From Erysipelotrichaceae bacterium (GTDB lineage Bacteria > Bacillota_I > Bacilli_A > Erysipelotrichales > Erysipelotrichaceae): a stretch of 64,000 bases of DNA. Below, in pieces: positions 1-7,842 of the stretch. Position 1 is the stretch's first letter; every line of letters begins with the position of its first letter. The DNA lies in NCBI GenBank assembly GCA_017431225.1, contig JAFRLM010000019.1:56028-120027 (forward strand), in the 5' to 3' direction. The translations under genes and the position numbers were made by a program. The notes under the pieces were generated by a model. It was not told the origin of the DNA, searched no databases, and saw only the letters and a list, made by a program, of their open reading frames with translations.

Positions 1-800
1 ATGTCCTCGGAGCGACCGAGAACAACATCACCGCCTGGTGGGCACCGCTCGCGGTAAAAGCCGGCGCGGTCGTTGTCGACAACTCCAGTCTTTACCGTCT
101 GCAAGAGGACGTGCCGCTCGTCATTCCCGAGATCAATCCCGAAGATATCCTTACCCATCACGGGATCATCGCCAACCCCAACTGCGCGACGATCATCGCC
201 TTAGTCGCGGTCAATGCCCTTCATCAGCGCTGGCATGTCGAACGCATGATCGTCAGCACCTATCAGGCCGTTTCCGGAGCCGGGATGCAGGGCATCCGCG
301 ATCTGGAGAACCAGGTAAAGGATCCTTCTGTTCCCTCACTTGCCTTCCCCCACCCGATCGCCTACAACCTCATCCCGCAGATCGGCGGTTTTGATGAAGA
401 AGGCTATTCGAGCGAGGAACGCAAGATGCAGAACGAGGGACGCAAGATCTGGCACCATCCGGAACTTCTGGTCAACTGCACCTGTGTCCGCGTGCCGACC
501 ATGCGCAGCCATGCCGAATCGATCACCCTGCAGTTCCGGGAAAAACCGGATCTTGCTGAAGCGAGAGAACTGCTGAAAAAGGCAGAAGGCGTCATTCTGG
601 CGGACGATCCCAAAAACCACGTCTATCCCATGCCGCTGACGACTTCCGATCAGGATCTCGTCTATGTAGGCAGGCTCCGCAAGGATGTCAGCGATCCGAA
701 GGAACACAGTCTCGTGCTCTTCTGCTCCGGTGATCAGATCCGCAAAGGCGCCGCGACCAACACCGTGCAGATCCTTGAGAAACTGCTCGCGTCAAAGTAA
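1..800 (+). CDS. asd: aspartate-semialdehyde dehydrogenase, 5' end cut by the window
   Basis: Last 265 codons (first whole codon at base 3) of the NADPH-dependent enzyme that reduces aspartyl phosphate to aspartate semialdehyde, the branch point to lysine/diaminopimelate, threonine and methionine. Visible: the AGAVVVDNSS strand near the edge, the catalytic cysteine motif NPNCAT (bases about 172-189), HPIAYNLIPQI, the substrate-binding CVRVPTMRSH, and the closing GDQIRKGAATNTVQI helix. Only the NADP-binding N-terminus, roughly 60-75 residues, lies outside. An intrinsic terminator follows directly, so it is the last gene of its transcript. The reading frame is intact to the TAA stop. Confidence 0.93.
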   Translation, partial: VLGATENNITAWWAPLAVKAGAVVVDNSSLYRLQEDVPLVIPEINPEDILTHHGIIANPNCATIIALVAVNALHQRWHVERMIVSTYQAVSGAGMQGIRDLENQVKDPSVPSLAFPHPIAYNLIPQIGGFDEEGYSSEERKMQNEGRKIWHHPELLVNCTCVRVPTMRSHAESITLQFREKPDLAEARELLKKAEGVILADDPKNHVYPMPLTTSDQDLVYVGRLRKDVSDPKEHSLVLFCSGDQIRKGAATNTVQILEKLLASK

Positions 801-805
801 AGTCA

Positions 806-831
806 AAGCTGCTCCGGCAGCTTTTCTTTTC
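806..831 (+). terminator. intrinsic terminator after asd
   Basis: Hairpin AAGCTG-CTC-CGGCAGCTT followed by TTCTTTT, six bases after the asd stop. Confidence 0.8.
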
Positions 832-873
832 TCTGTTACCTGTTTTTTGGAAAGAAACGTATAATGTTAAAGT

Positions 874-2181
874 ATGCCGATCAAAAACATCTGTCTGCTG
901 AACGATTCATTCCCGCCGGTCATTGACGGTGTCGCCAACGCCGTTTTTAATTACGCCTCGATCATCGAGGAAAAATACGGTCACGCCATCGTATCGACCC
1001 CGGCTTATCCGGGAGTAAAGGACGATTATCCCTTTGAAGTCATCCGTTACGCTTCCCTTGATACGACAGCGCTGGCGGGCTACCGTTTCGGGATCCCGCT
1101 CAGCATCCCGCACTTAAGCGAATACGCCGGCAAAAACATCGACATCCTGCACTGTCACTGCCCGGTCTCTTCGATGGTCCTGGCCAGGACTCTGCGTGAT
1201 GAGATCGATAAACCGATCATTCTGCATTACCACACCAAATTCGATATCGACATCCGCCGGGCGGTCAACGCCAGGATTCTGCAGGACCTTGCGATCAATA
1301 AGCTCGTGGAGAACATCTCCTATGCTGATGAGGTCTGGGTCGTTTCCGAAGGCGCCGGGGAGAACCTGCACAAGCTGGGGTATCAGGGAGATTACGTCGT
1401 CATGCGTAACGGCGTCGACTTCGAGAAAGGCCGCAGCGCAGCGGAAAGAACAGAAAAGCTGCGCAGGGAATACGCAGTTCCGGAAGAAAGACCGGTCTAT
1501 CTCTTTGTCGGACGGCTGATGTGGTACAAAGGCATCCGCATCATCCTTGATGCCTTAAAAAAGCTGAAGGACAGCGGCGAGGAATTCTCCATGCTGCTGG
1601 TCGGAGACGGTATGGACCGTAAGGATATCGAAAAATACGTGCAGGAACTCGGCCTGCAGGAGGAGTGTTGTTTCACCGGCGCGATCCGCGACCGCGAGAC
1701 GCTCAAGGACCTGTATTCCCTGGCGGACCTGTTTCTTTTTCCCTCGACTTTTGACACGAACGGGATCGTCGTTTCGGAAGCTGCTTCCAGCGGCACTGCC
1801 AGTGTTCTCATCAAAGGCAGCTGCGCCGCCGAGGAAGTCACTGACGGACGCAATGCCTTTCTGATCGAGGAGAACAGCGCTTCGCTTTTCCGGATGCTGA
1901 AAAACATCGGCAGCAACAGAGACCTGCTGCGGACAGCCGGCGAAAATGCCATGAACGACCTTTATCTTTCCTGGGACGAGAGTGTCGCCCGGGCCTGGAA
2001 ACGCTACGCGATCGTCAGTGAGAATTACAGTTACCGGCTCCCGGAAAATCCTGAATACCGCAAACCTTCGGAAAACATGCTGACAGCGGCTGCCGAACTG
2101 GCGAACGGACTCGATCAGGCGCGAAAGCTCGTGAACGGCGTTGAAAACAGGATCGGCGATTTCCTTGACCGCTGGCTATAG
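874..2181 (+). CDS. GT4-family glycosyltransferase, diglyceride glucosyltransferase-like
   Basis: 435-residue GT-B enzyme, probably transferring a sugar from a nucleotide sugar to a membrane lipid on the cytosolic face. N-terminal acceptor domain about 1-195 (LNDSFPPVIDGVANAV, then LHCHCPVS); C-terminal donor domain about 205-370 with FVGRLMWYKGI, LVGDGMD and FLFPSTFDTNGIVVSEA. The usual E-x7-E donor motif is D-x7-E here. No transmembrane helix. The layout resembles the 1,2-diacylglycerol 3-glucosyltransferases that make glycolipid anchors in low-GC Gram-positives, but other acceptors are possible. A TATAAT box (860-865) lies eight bases before the ATG and there is no Shine-Dalgarno sequence, so the mRNA may be leaderless. 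Confidence 0.8.
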   Translation: MPIKNICLLNDSFPPVIDGVANAVFNYASIIEEKYGHAIVSTPAYPGVKDDYPFEVIRYASLDTTALAGYRFGIPLSIPHLSEYAGKNIDILHCHCPVSSMVLARTLRDEIDKPIILHYHTKFDIDIRRAVNARILQDLAINKLVENISYADEVWVVSEGAGENLHKLGYQGDYVVMRNGVDFEKGRSAAERTEKLRREYAVPEERPVYLFVGRLMWYKGIRIILDALKKLKDSGEEFSMLLVGDGMDRKDIEKYVQELGLQEECCFTGAIRDRETLKDLYSLADLFLFPSTFDTNGIVVSEAASSGTASVLIKGSCAAEEVTDGRNAFLIEENSASLFRMLKNIGSNRDLLRTAGENAMNDLYLSWDESVARAWKRYAIVSENYSYRLPENPEYRKPSENMLTAAAELANGLDQARKLVNGVENRIGDFLDRWL

Positions 2182-2205
2182 ACCATCCGGGCAAAAATCA
2201 TGCTG

Positions 2206-2240
2206 CAAATAAAAGACTGCGTTCCTGCAGTCTTTTGGTT
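2206..2240. terminator. bidirectional terminator between convergent genes
   Basis: Perfect hairpin AAAAGACTGC-GTTCCT-GCAGTCTTTT with T-rich tails on both strands, placed between the glycosyltransferase and the convergent alkylation-repair gene. Confidence 0.85.
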
Positions 2241-2259
2241 TCTTTAGATCGCGTTTCTT

Positions 2260-2949
2260 TTATGCCTTCCGCTGCAGGCTGCGCAGCACTTCTTTCTGCT
2301 GCGGGGTGATCCGGTAGCTTTCGATCGCTTTACGGATTGTTTTGTTGTGCGTCCAGACAGGCAGACGGTTTTCCCGGATATAGGGAAGCGCGGCGTCATA
2401 CTGTTTGGCGAGCGCTGTCGCGAAATACCAGGCGACCATCATCCGCACATAATACTCTTCGCTTTCGACCGAAGCGGCCTCATCGAGGTATTCCGGAAGA
2501 AAATGTTCATCCAGGAAATGCTGCATCCGCATCCCGAGCGCGTAACGCACAGTGTAAGGGTGTTCCGACTTCAGCCAGCGGCGGATACAGGCATCGAGCT
2601 CAGGAAGATGCTTCTTAAAGACTTTCGGGGAGAACTGATCGCAGGTCGCCCAGTTGTCGATATAAGGCAGGAAACGTTCTGTCTCCGCCAGACAGCGGTC
2701 GAAGTCGCGGATCTCGCTGACGATAAAGGCATGCAGCTGATCCTCGTCAAAATAACGATGCGGCAAGTCCTGCAGGAATTCACCGATGTCTTGATGCTTG
2801 CTGAAGGTCTTCGCGAGCTTGCGGAGTTTCGGCGTACGCACACCTATGAAGCATTCAGCATCTTTCCCGGGAATAAGCGGTTTCTGGAAATCACGAAAGG
2901 CCTTGTCCTGTTTACAGAACAGCTCATTTTGTATCTCTTTAGTGATCAT
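2260..2949 (-). CDS. DNA alkylation repair protein, AlkD-like HEAT-repeat glycosylase
   Basis: 229 residues of the all-helical ALK/HEAT-repeat fold that removes positively charged 3- and 7-alkylpurines from DNA. Diagnostic residues are present: NWATCDQFSPK gives the Trp and Asp four residues apart used by Bacillus AlkD, and MMVAWYFATAL carries the second conserved Trp. The C-terminal part (WTHNKTIRKAIESY) is also typical. Start supported by GGGAGG eight bases upstream of the ATG. Monocistronic, convergent with the glycosyltransferase. Function is inferred from family; substrate range unknown. Confidence 0.85.
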   Translation of the reverse strand: MITKEIQNELFCKQDKAFRDFQKPLIPGKDAECFIGVRTPKLRKLAKTFSKHQDIGEFLQDLPHRYFDEDQLHAFIVSEIRDFDRCLAETERFLPYIDNWATCDQFSPKVFKKHLPELDACIRRWLKSEHPYTVRYALGMRMQHFLDEHFLPEYLDEAASVESEEYYVRMMVAWYFATALAKQYDAALPYIRENRLPVWTHNKTIRKAIESYRITPQQKEVLRSLQRKA

Positions 2950-3004
2950 TGCCGCACCTCCCGCATCTGCTTACTCATGCTCTTTCTTCTTCTATTGTGA
3001 TGGA

Positions 3005-3082
3005 TCAGTCTTCCGGTTTCAGCATTTCTACGTAGTTTTTGCCGTCAGCGGCCGAATAGATCCGTTTCTTGTGCTTCGATCA
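3005..3082 (-). pseudogene. possible C-terminal coding remnant
   Basis: Just downstream of the small lipoprotein gene and bounded by an in-frame TGA, 24 sense codons read SKHKKRIYSAADGKNYVEML and then KPED before TGA. The composition looks like real protein and there is no start codon or Shine-Dalgarno. It may be the tail of a deleted gene. I do not recognise the family, and chance cannot be excluded. Confidence 0.25.
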
Positions 3083-3094
3083 ATGGGATGATCC

Positions 3095-3466
3095 TTATTT
3101 CTTGTTGAACGTCATTTCCATGCCAGTAGAATCCTTGATGATCATCGTACTGGCATCCTGTAAAGTGAATTCAGAATCAAAGACATCATCTTCAGTAAAC
3201 GTTTCATTATTGACAAAGGTCACCAGAAGATGCCCGTCTTTCACTTCATATTTCAGCTCATAAGTAACTTCGGTTTCACCGACTTTCATCGTATAGGTTC
3301 CGGTCCCGTCTTCCTTTAGATCATAGACGGCACCCAGACCGCTTTCCGTGTCCGCATACTCCCAGACACCGACCAGCGAGTTGTCGCTCTTCTTTCCGCA
3401 AGCTGCTACAGAAACAGCCATTGCGATCACCAGCATCGCCATGATGATAGTTCTTAATTTTCTCAT
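3095..3466 (-). CDS. small secreted lipoprotein, lipocalin-like
   Basis: 123 residues. Residues 1-23 form a lipoprotein signal peptide (MRKLRTII..., lipobox VAAC), so the mature protein is about 100 residues anchored by diacylglyceryl-cysteine outside the membrane. The rest is predicted all-beta with a GVWEYADTESGLGAVYDL opening and regularly spaced Gly/Thr strands, as in the lipocalin-like or DUF5640-type domains common in Bacillota lipoproteins. Strong GGAGG Shine-Dalgarno. No enzyme motif is visible; the role is unknown. Confidence 0.75.
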   Translation of the reverse strand: MRKLRTIIMAMLVIAMAVSVAACGKKSDNSLVGVWEYADTESGLGAVYDLKEDGTGTYTMKVGETEVTYELKYEVKDGHLLVTFVNNETFTEDDVFDSEFTLQDASTMIIKDSTGMEMTFNKK

Positions 3467-3570
3467 TTACAAAACCTCCTATTTAGATTTTAAACATCCT
3501 ACCAAGCAAATGTTACAAATATGATTCATTCTTCCGCTCCGGAATCCGTTTTCTCATACAGAGACTTGCT

Positions 3571-3616
3571 TTGACACTCCCACCACTAAAGTAGTGGGCT
3601 TTCCCGGCACTACGGG
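3571..3616. repeat. IS200/IS605-type end or omega-RNA-like hairpin remnant
   Basis: TTGACACTCCCACCACTAAA followed by GTAGTGGGCTTTC strongly recalls the right end of IS200/IS605 (tnpB) elements: a TTGACACTCCCAC lead-in and an imperfect hairpin CCCACCACT-AA-AGTAGTGGG (3579-3598). A second, mutually exclusive pairing GTAGTG...CACTAC (3591-3613) is possible. No tnpA or tnpB is nearby, so if this is a transposon end it is a solitary relic. Recognition is from memory of such ends, not from a search. Confidence 0.4.
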
Positions 3617-3682
3617 GTGGTAAAATAAAAGCGTAAAGGAAACGGTGTTTTCAGAACGCAGACACTGGGAAAGGATCATCTT

Positions 3683-5143
3683 ATGGCAGTTCAAAAATTG
3701 ACCCTTCTGCACTCTAATGACATGCACGGCGCCTTCCTGCCCAAAGAAGTCAGCGGCAGGATGAGCGGCGGTCTTCCCCTGCTTTCCGGCTATATCAAAA
3801 AGACGCGGAAAGAAGAGGATAATGTTCTTTACGCCATCGCCGGCGATATGTTCCGGGGCTCGATCATCGATTCCGAATATCTCGGTCTTTCGACGATCGA
3901 TCTCGTCAACGTGCTTGCGCCGGATGTCGCTTCGCTCGGCAACCACGAAGCCGACTACGGGATCGCACATCTGCTGTTTCTCGAGAAATGCGCGACCTTC
4001 CCGATCATCTGCGCGAACCTCTTCGTCACTTTAAATAATGCCAGACTGTTCACGCCCTACCGCAATGTTGAAGTCGGCGGCATGCGGATCCTGTTCATCG
4101 GGATCCTGACAGAAGAAGTTCTGGCTTCGACGAAAACAGAAAAAGTCATCGGCACCTTCATCGACATCGACGAAGCTGCCCGCGAGGTCGGCGTCATCTG
4201 CGATAACTACCGCACCAAAGATACCGATCTGACGGTCCTTCTGACACACATCGGCCTTGAGAAAGACAAGGAACTGGCGTCAAAGCTGAATCCGGATTTC
4301 GGTGTGGATCTGATCATCGGTGGCCATTCCCATACCTTCATGGGACAGCCGGAATATGTGAACGATATCCCGATCGTGCAGGCCGGCACCGGTACCGGGA
4401 TCCTGGGCCGTTTTGACATCTTCTACGATACCCTGACCCATGAGATCTGCGACCTGCAGTGGCAGTGCGTCCCGATCAACGAAGATACAGCGGAGGCCGA
4501 TCCGGTCATGGAACAGATCCTGGAAGGCTACCGCAGCGAGACAGATAAAAAGTATAAACGGGTCCTCACCCGTCTGGCGCGGACACTGACCCATCCGGCC
4601 CGCAACCAGGAGACAGAACTCGGAAATCTCTATGCGGACATGTTGCAGGACGAAAGCAGCTTCGACATCATGCTGATGGGATCCGGTTCGATCCGCAAAG
4701 AGGAATTCGGACCGATCGTCGAATACCAGGACATGCTGGAGAACACCCCCTTTGATGATCTTTTATGGATGCTGAAAGTCACCGGCGCGCAGTTCCGCAG
4801 GATGGTCAGACACATTCTCCGCGATGAAGCCTGGGAAGGACATACCGAATTCTATCAGTTCTCCAAAGGCGTCCATATCGTTTACCGCAAATCGACCCAT
4901 GAACTGGAAAAACTGGAATATAATGGAGAAGAGATCCGGGACGATCAGGAACTGCTGATCGCTCTGCAGAATTATCACTATACGAATTTTGACGAGTTTC
5001 TCGGTGTGCCGCTCGCGGAAGTCAGACGCAATATGAAACCGCGGGTCATCGCTACCGCTGTCAACAACATTTTTGAAGAATACCTGTCGACCCACCCCGG
5101 CCTGGACGCCAAGGTGGAGGGCAGGATCACGATTCTTGAATAA
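3683..5143 (+). CDS. cytosolic 5'-nucleotidase-family metallophosphoesterase
   Basis: 486 residues with two domains. N-terminal calcineurin-like phosphoesterase: D-x-H in HSNDMHG (Asp13, His15), AGD, GNHEADYG (86-93) and GGHSHTF (213-219), which together bind two metals. C-terminal 5'-nucleotidase domain from about 300, with the NLYADML and MGSGSIRKEEFG substrate-binding segments. Most relatives (UshA, YfkN) are secreted; this one begins directly at the catalytic strand and has no signal peptide, so it should act in the cytosol on nucleotides or nucleotide sugars. The exact substrate is not readable. It runs 23 bases ahead of the next gene, probably co-transcribed. Confidence 0.87.
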   Translation: MAVQKLTLLHSNDMHGAFLPKEVSGRMSGGLPLLSGYIKKTRKEEDNVLYAIAGDMFRGSIIDSEYLGLSTIDLVNVLAPDVASLGNHEADYGIAHLLFLEKCATFPIICANLFVTLNNARLFTPYRNVEVGGMRILFIGILTEEVLASTKTEKVIGTFIDIDEAAREVGVICDNYRTKDTDLTVLLTHIGLEKDKELASKLNPDFGVDLIIGGHSHTFMGQPEYVNDIPIVQAGTGTGILGRFDIFYDTLTHEICDLQWQCVPINEDTAEADPVMEQILEGYRSETDKKYKRVLTRLARTLTHPARNQETELGNLYADMLQDESSFDIMLMGSGSIRKEEFGPIVEYQDMLENTPFDDLLWMLKVTGAQFRRMVRHILRDEAWEGHTEFYQFSKGVHIVYRKSTHELEKLEYNGEEIRDDQELLIALQNYHYTNFDEFLGVPLAEVRRNMKPRVIATAVNNIFEEYLSTHPGLDAKVEGRITILE

Positions 5144-5166
5144 ACCGCAAAGAAAGGACAAAAAAC

Positions 5167-5736
5167 ATGAAAAAGAATCTCGGACCTTTGCCGGCAGTCT
5201 GCCCGATGCCGGTGCTGATGATCGGCACGTATGACGAAAACGGAAAAGTTGACGTCATGAACGCCGCCTGGGGACAGATCTGTGACACGGACAAGATCTA
5301 CATCTCCCTGAGTGACGACCACAAGACCGTCCTTAACTTCTTAAAGACCAAGGCTTTCACCGTCGGACTCGCGGATGTGGACCATCTCTCGGAAGCAGAC
5401 TGGTTCGGAACCGTTTCCGGCAACGATACGGAAGATAAATTCGAAAGGACCGGCATGCACGCTGTTGAAAGCGAATTCGTGAAAGCGCCGGTCATCGAGG
5501 AATTCCCGCTGACCATGGAATGCGAACTGATCCGCGTCCTGGAAACAGACGGCGTTTACGCAGTAATGGGCAAGATCGTCAATGTCAAAGCCGAAGAATC
5601 GATCCTCAATGCCGAAGGAAAAGTCGACATCACCAAAGCGAATCTCACGCTCTTCGATCAGTTCGGCAACGCCTACTACCGCATCGGTGACAAGCTCGCC
5701 AATGCCTGGGAAGTCTGGGCGGAGAAATTCGGCTGA
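5167..5736 (+). CDS. flavin reductase-like FMN-binding protein
   Basis: 189 residues of the split-barrel flavin-reductase fold (PF01613 type). Visible: PMPVLMIGTYDENGKVDVMNAAWG, split here as PMPVLMIGTYDENGK and VDVMNAAWG, then a long central strand region KAFTVGLADVDH and an EFPLTMECELIRVLETDG dimer strand. Members bind FMN and reduce flavin or act as small flavoproteins with unknown partner. It follows the nucleotidase by 23 bases with an AAAGGA Shine-Dalgarno and ends before a strong terminator, so the two form a short transcript. No direct functional link between them is known. Confidence 0.8.
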   Translation: MKKNLGPLPAVCPMPVLMIGTYDENGKVDVMNAAWGQICDTDKIYISLSDDHKTVLNFLKTKAFTVGLADVDHLSEADWFGTVSGNDTEDKFERTGMHAVESEFVKAPVIEEFPLTMECELIRVLETDGVYAVMGKIVNVKAEESILNAEGKVDITKANLTLFDQFGNAYYRIGDKLANAWEVWAEKFG

Positions 5737-5755
5737 GAAAGGCCACGTGAACAAT

Positions 5756-5785
5756 GAACGCGCAGGCATTCCTGCGCGTTTTTTA
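5756..5785 (+). terminator. strong intrinsic terminator
   Basis: AACGCGCAGG-CATT-CCTGCGCGTT followed by TTTTTATT, right after the flavin reductase-like gene. The same T-rich tail leads into the promoter of the next gene. Confidence 0.9.
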
Positions 5786-5808
5786 TTGAAGCGGTCTATA
5801 ATGAAGTT

Positions 5809-7005
5809 ATGATCAACCTGCTGATCCGGCTCTTTATCCGCGATCATGAAAATGTCGAAGATAAGAATATCCGCCTGCGTTACGGCATCCTGGCCGGAAG
5901 CGTAGGCATTTTCTGCAATCTGCTGCTGGCCGGTGTAAAGGTCACTGCCGGCTTTCTGACCGGCGCGATCTCGGTTACGGCGGACGCTGCCAATAACCTG
6001 TCCGACGCGCTTTCCTCGATCGTGACGCTGGTCGGTTTCCGGATGGCCGGCAAACCGGCAGATGAAGATCACCCTTACGGTCACGGACGGATCGAGTATA
6101 TCAGCGGCTTTATCGTCGCGGCGGCGATCATCGCGGTCGCGATCGGGCTTTTGCAGACCTCTGTCAGCAACATCCTGAAAGGCACTGTCCCGGAAGTCAG
6201 CAAAACGACAGTTGTGATCCTGATCATCGCCATCCTCGTCAAGATGTGGATGGCCCGCTTCTATTTCCATATCAGTGACAGGATCTCCTCGACCGCCATG
6301 AAGGCGACAGCCAGAGACTCACTGTCAGACTGTATCACGACTTCTGTCTCCCTGCTCTCGGTGCTGGTGCTTCTTTTTGCCGGGATCAACATTGACGGCT
6401 GGGCAGGGGCGCTGGTCTCTGTCTTCGTCTTCTGGTCCGGCTGCACTTCGATCCGCGATACGACGGACCTCCTGCTGGGAAAAGCACCGGAACCGGAACT
6501 GATCGAAAAGATCCGCCGGATCACTCTCGGTGAGCCTGAGATCATCGGGGTCCACGACATCTTTGTCCACGAATACGGACCGGGTGTAACGATCGTTTCC
6601 ATGCATGTGGAGATCCGCTATAACCGGACACTTACCGAAGCGCACGACATCATCCATGAGATCGAGAACAGGATCCGTGCTGAAAAACTGGCGGACCGGG
6701 TGACGATCCATATCGATCCGGTCGCTTTCGATGATCCCGAACGCAAGCAGATCCTGAAGGAGACTGAAAGCGCGCTGAATAGGATCGATCCGGTGATCTC
6801 CATGCACGATCTGATGATCTACCACAAAGAGGGAAAGAAGACCATATCCTTCGATATCGTCGTACCCTACGATTATCCCCTTTCCGATCAGGAACTGACT
6901 TCAAGGATCCTGAACACGATCAGAAAGGACGATACGGATTACGAGGTGGAGATCGACCGCGGCGAGTATCAGCTTTACAGCGGTTCGAAGTTTCCGGAAA
7001 GATAA
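5809..7005 (+). CDS. cation diffusion facilitator, divalent metal/H+ antiporter
   Basis: 398 residues: six membrane helices in the first 220 and a cytosolic ferredoxin-like C-terminal region that is longer than usual and may hold a duplicated metal-sensing fold (two ...IHIDP/...VVPYD-like segments). Metal site residues: NxxxD within ADAANNLSDALSS (helix 2) and DxxxD within ARDSLSDC (helix 5), plus the HPYGHGR loop. The absence of the zinc-type H-x3-D motif suggests Mn2+, Fe2+ or Co2+ export rather than Zn2+; that is inference. TATAAT (5797-5802) ends six bases before the ATG and there is no Shine-Dalgarno, so the transcript is probably leaderless. Confidence 0.88.
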   Translation: MINLLIRLFIRDHENVEDKNIRLRYGILAGSVGIFCNLLLAGVKVTAGFLTGAISVTADAANNLSDALSSIVTLVGFRMAGKPADEDHPYGHGRIEYISGFIVAAAIIAVAIGLLQTSVSNILKGTVPEVSKTTVVILIIAILVKMWMARFYFHISDRISSTAMKATARDSLSDCITTSVSLLSVLVLLFAGINIDGWAGALVSVFVFWSGCTSIRDTTDLLLGKAPEPELIEKIRRITLGEPEIIGVHDIFVHEYGPGVTIVSMHVEIRYNRTLTEAHDIIHEIENRIRAEKLADRVTIHIDPVAFDDPERKQILKETESALNRIDPVISMHDLMIYHKEGKKTISFDIVVPYDYPLSDQELTSRILNTIRKDDTDYEVEIDRGEYQLYSGSKFPER

Positions 7006-7030
7006 GATATACTCCGATCATATTGATAGC

Positions 7031-7068
7031 CGGCTATGTTTCTGATAAACAGATATAGCCGTTTTTTT
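7031..7068 (+). terminator. intrinsic terminator after the CDF gene
   Basis: CGGCTAT...ATAGCCG stem closing over a loop of about 17 bases, followed by TTTTTTT. Confidence 0.7.
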
Positions 7069-7132
7069 CACACAGGGCTCACATTTTTCAGGAAACGACA
7101 GATGATAAAATGAATGTGAAAGGAGCGCTCTT

Positions 7133-7765
7133 ATGATCAGAACCAATGTAGTAAAACTCACGACCATACCCGCACTTGCATACCGCCAGAAATTAGACTC
7201 CGGTGATATCGGGCTTGTGATCGTCAGGCCGGACATCCGGCAGCCCGGGATCGCTGCTTTCAGTAAGAAGACCGGTGACCCCGTCCCGACAAAGAACACG
7301 CCTGCGGAAGGCTATCCGGCCGAAGCCTTCATGGAAGCAGCCAGGCTGACCGCGAGACTCCCCTACCACAAACAGAGAAGCATCCGAGTTACCAAAAAGA
7401 TGCTGAAGGAACCGAAAGCCCCCGCACCGGTCGAGGAAGTCGAAGTCGACAGCTTCGTCTATCAGGATCTGATCGATCAGTACACGGATAAGACCGGCAA
7501 GTTCTCCTATGATCTGTTCAACAAAGATCTCATCCGCTTCGCACACCGCAGCAGCGTTGTCCGCGATATGATCGAAGAGAAAGAAAGCGCCAAAAAGATC
7601 GCTGACTATATCTTCCGCAATAAAGTCCGCAATATCACGAAGAACGACGGACTGACCAATGCGGAGATCGATGAGATCCATGAAGTTCTGGACGATCTCA
7701 ATCCGAAAGGTCTTCTGAAAGACCTCAACGCCGAGATCCGCAAACTGCTTTCCGACAAGCGCTGA
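7133..7765 (+). CDS. uncharacterised cytosolic protein
   Basis: 210 residues, no signal peptide or membrane helix. Residues 1-75 look beta-rich (LVIVRPDIRQPGIAAFS), then a Pro/charged linker KEPKAPAPVEEVEVDS (about 97-112), then a helical C-terminal half rich in Lys/Asp/Glu ending in DLNAEIRKLLSDKR. I do not recognise the family. Expression signals are good: AAAGGAG seven bases before the ATG and a GATAAAAT box about 25 bases upstream. It is monocistronic between two terminators. The next gene encodes a Y-family polymerase, but nothing links them. Confidence 0.7.
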   Translation: MIRTNVVKLTTIPALAYRQKLDSGDIGLVIVRPDIRQPGIAAFSKKTGDPVPTKNTPAEGYPAEAFMEAARLTARLPYHKQRSIRVTKKMLKEPKAPAPVEEVEVDSFVYQDLIDQYTDKTGKFSYDLFNKDLIRFAHRSSVVRDMIEEKESAKKIADYIFRNKVRNITKNDGLTNAEIDEIHEVLDDLNPKGLLKDLNAEIRKLLSDKR

Positions 7766-7775
7766 CCTCCATCCC

Positions 7776-7801
7776 GCCCCTGCTGTCAGGGGCTTTTCTT
7801 C
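7776..7801 (+). terminator. intrinsic terminator
   Basis: GCCCCTG-CTGT-CAGGGGC followed by TTTTCTTCT. Confidence 0.88.
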
Positions 7802-7842
7802 TGTTCCGGGAGCCGGGTGGGCTATAATAAAAGCATCAAACT

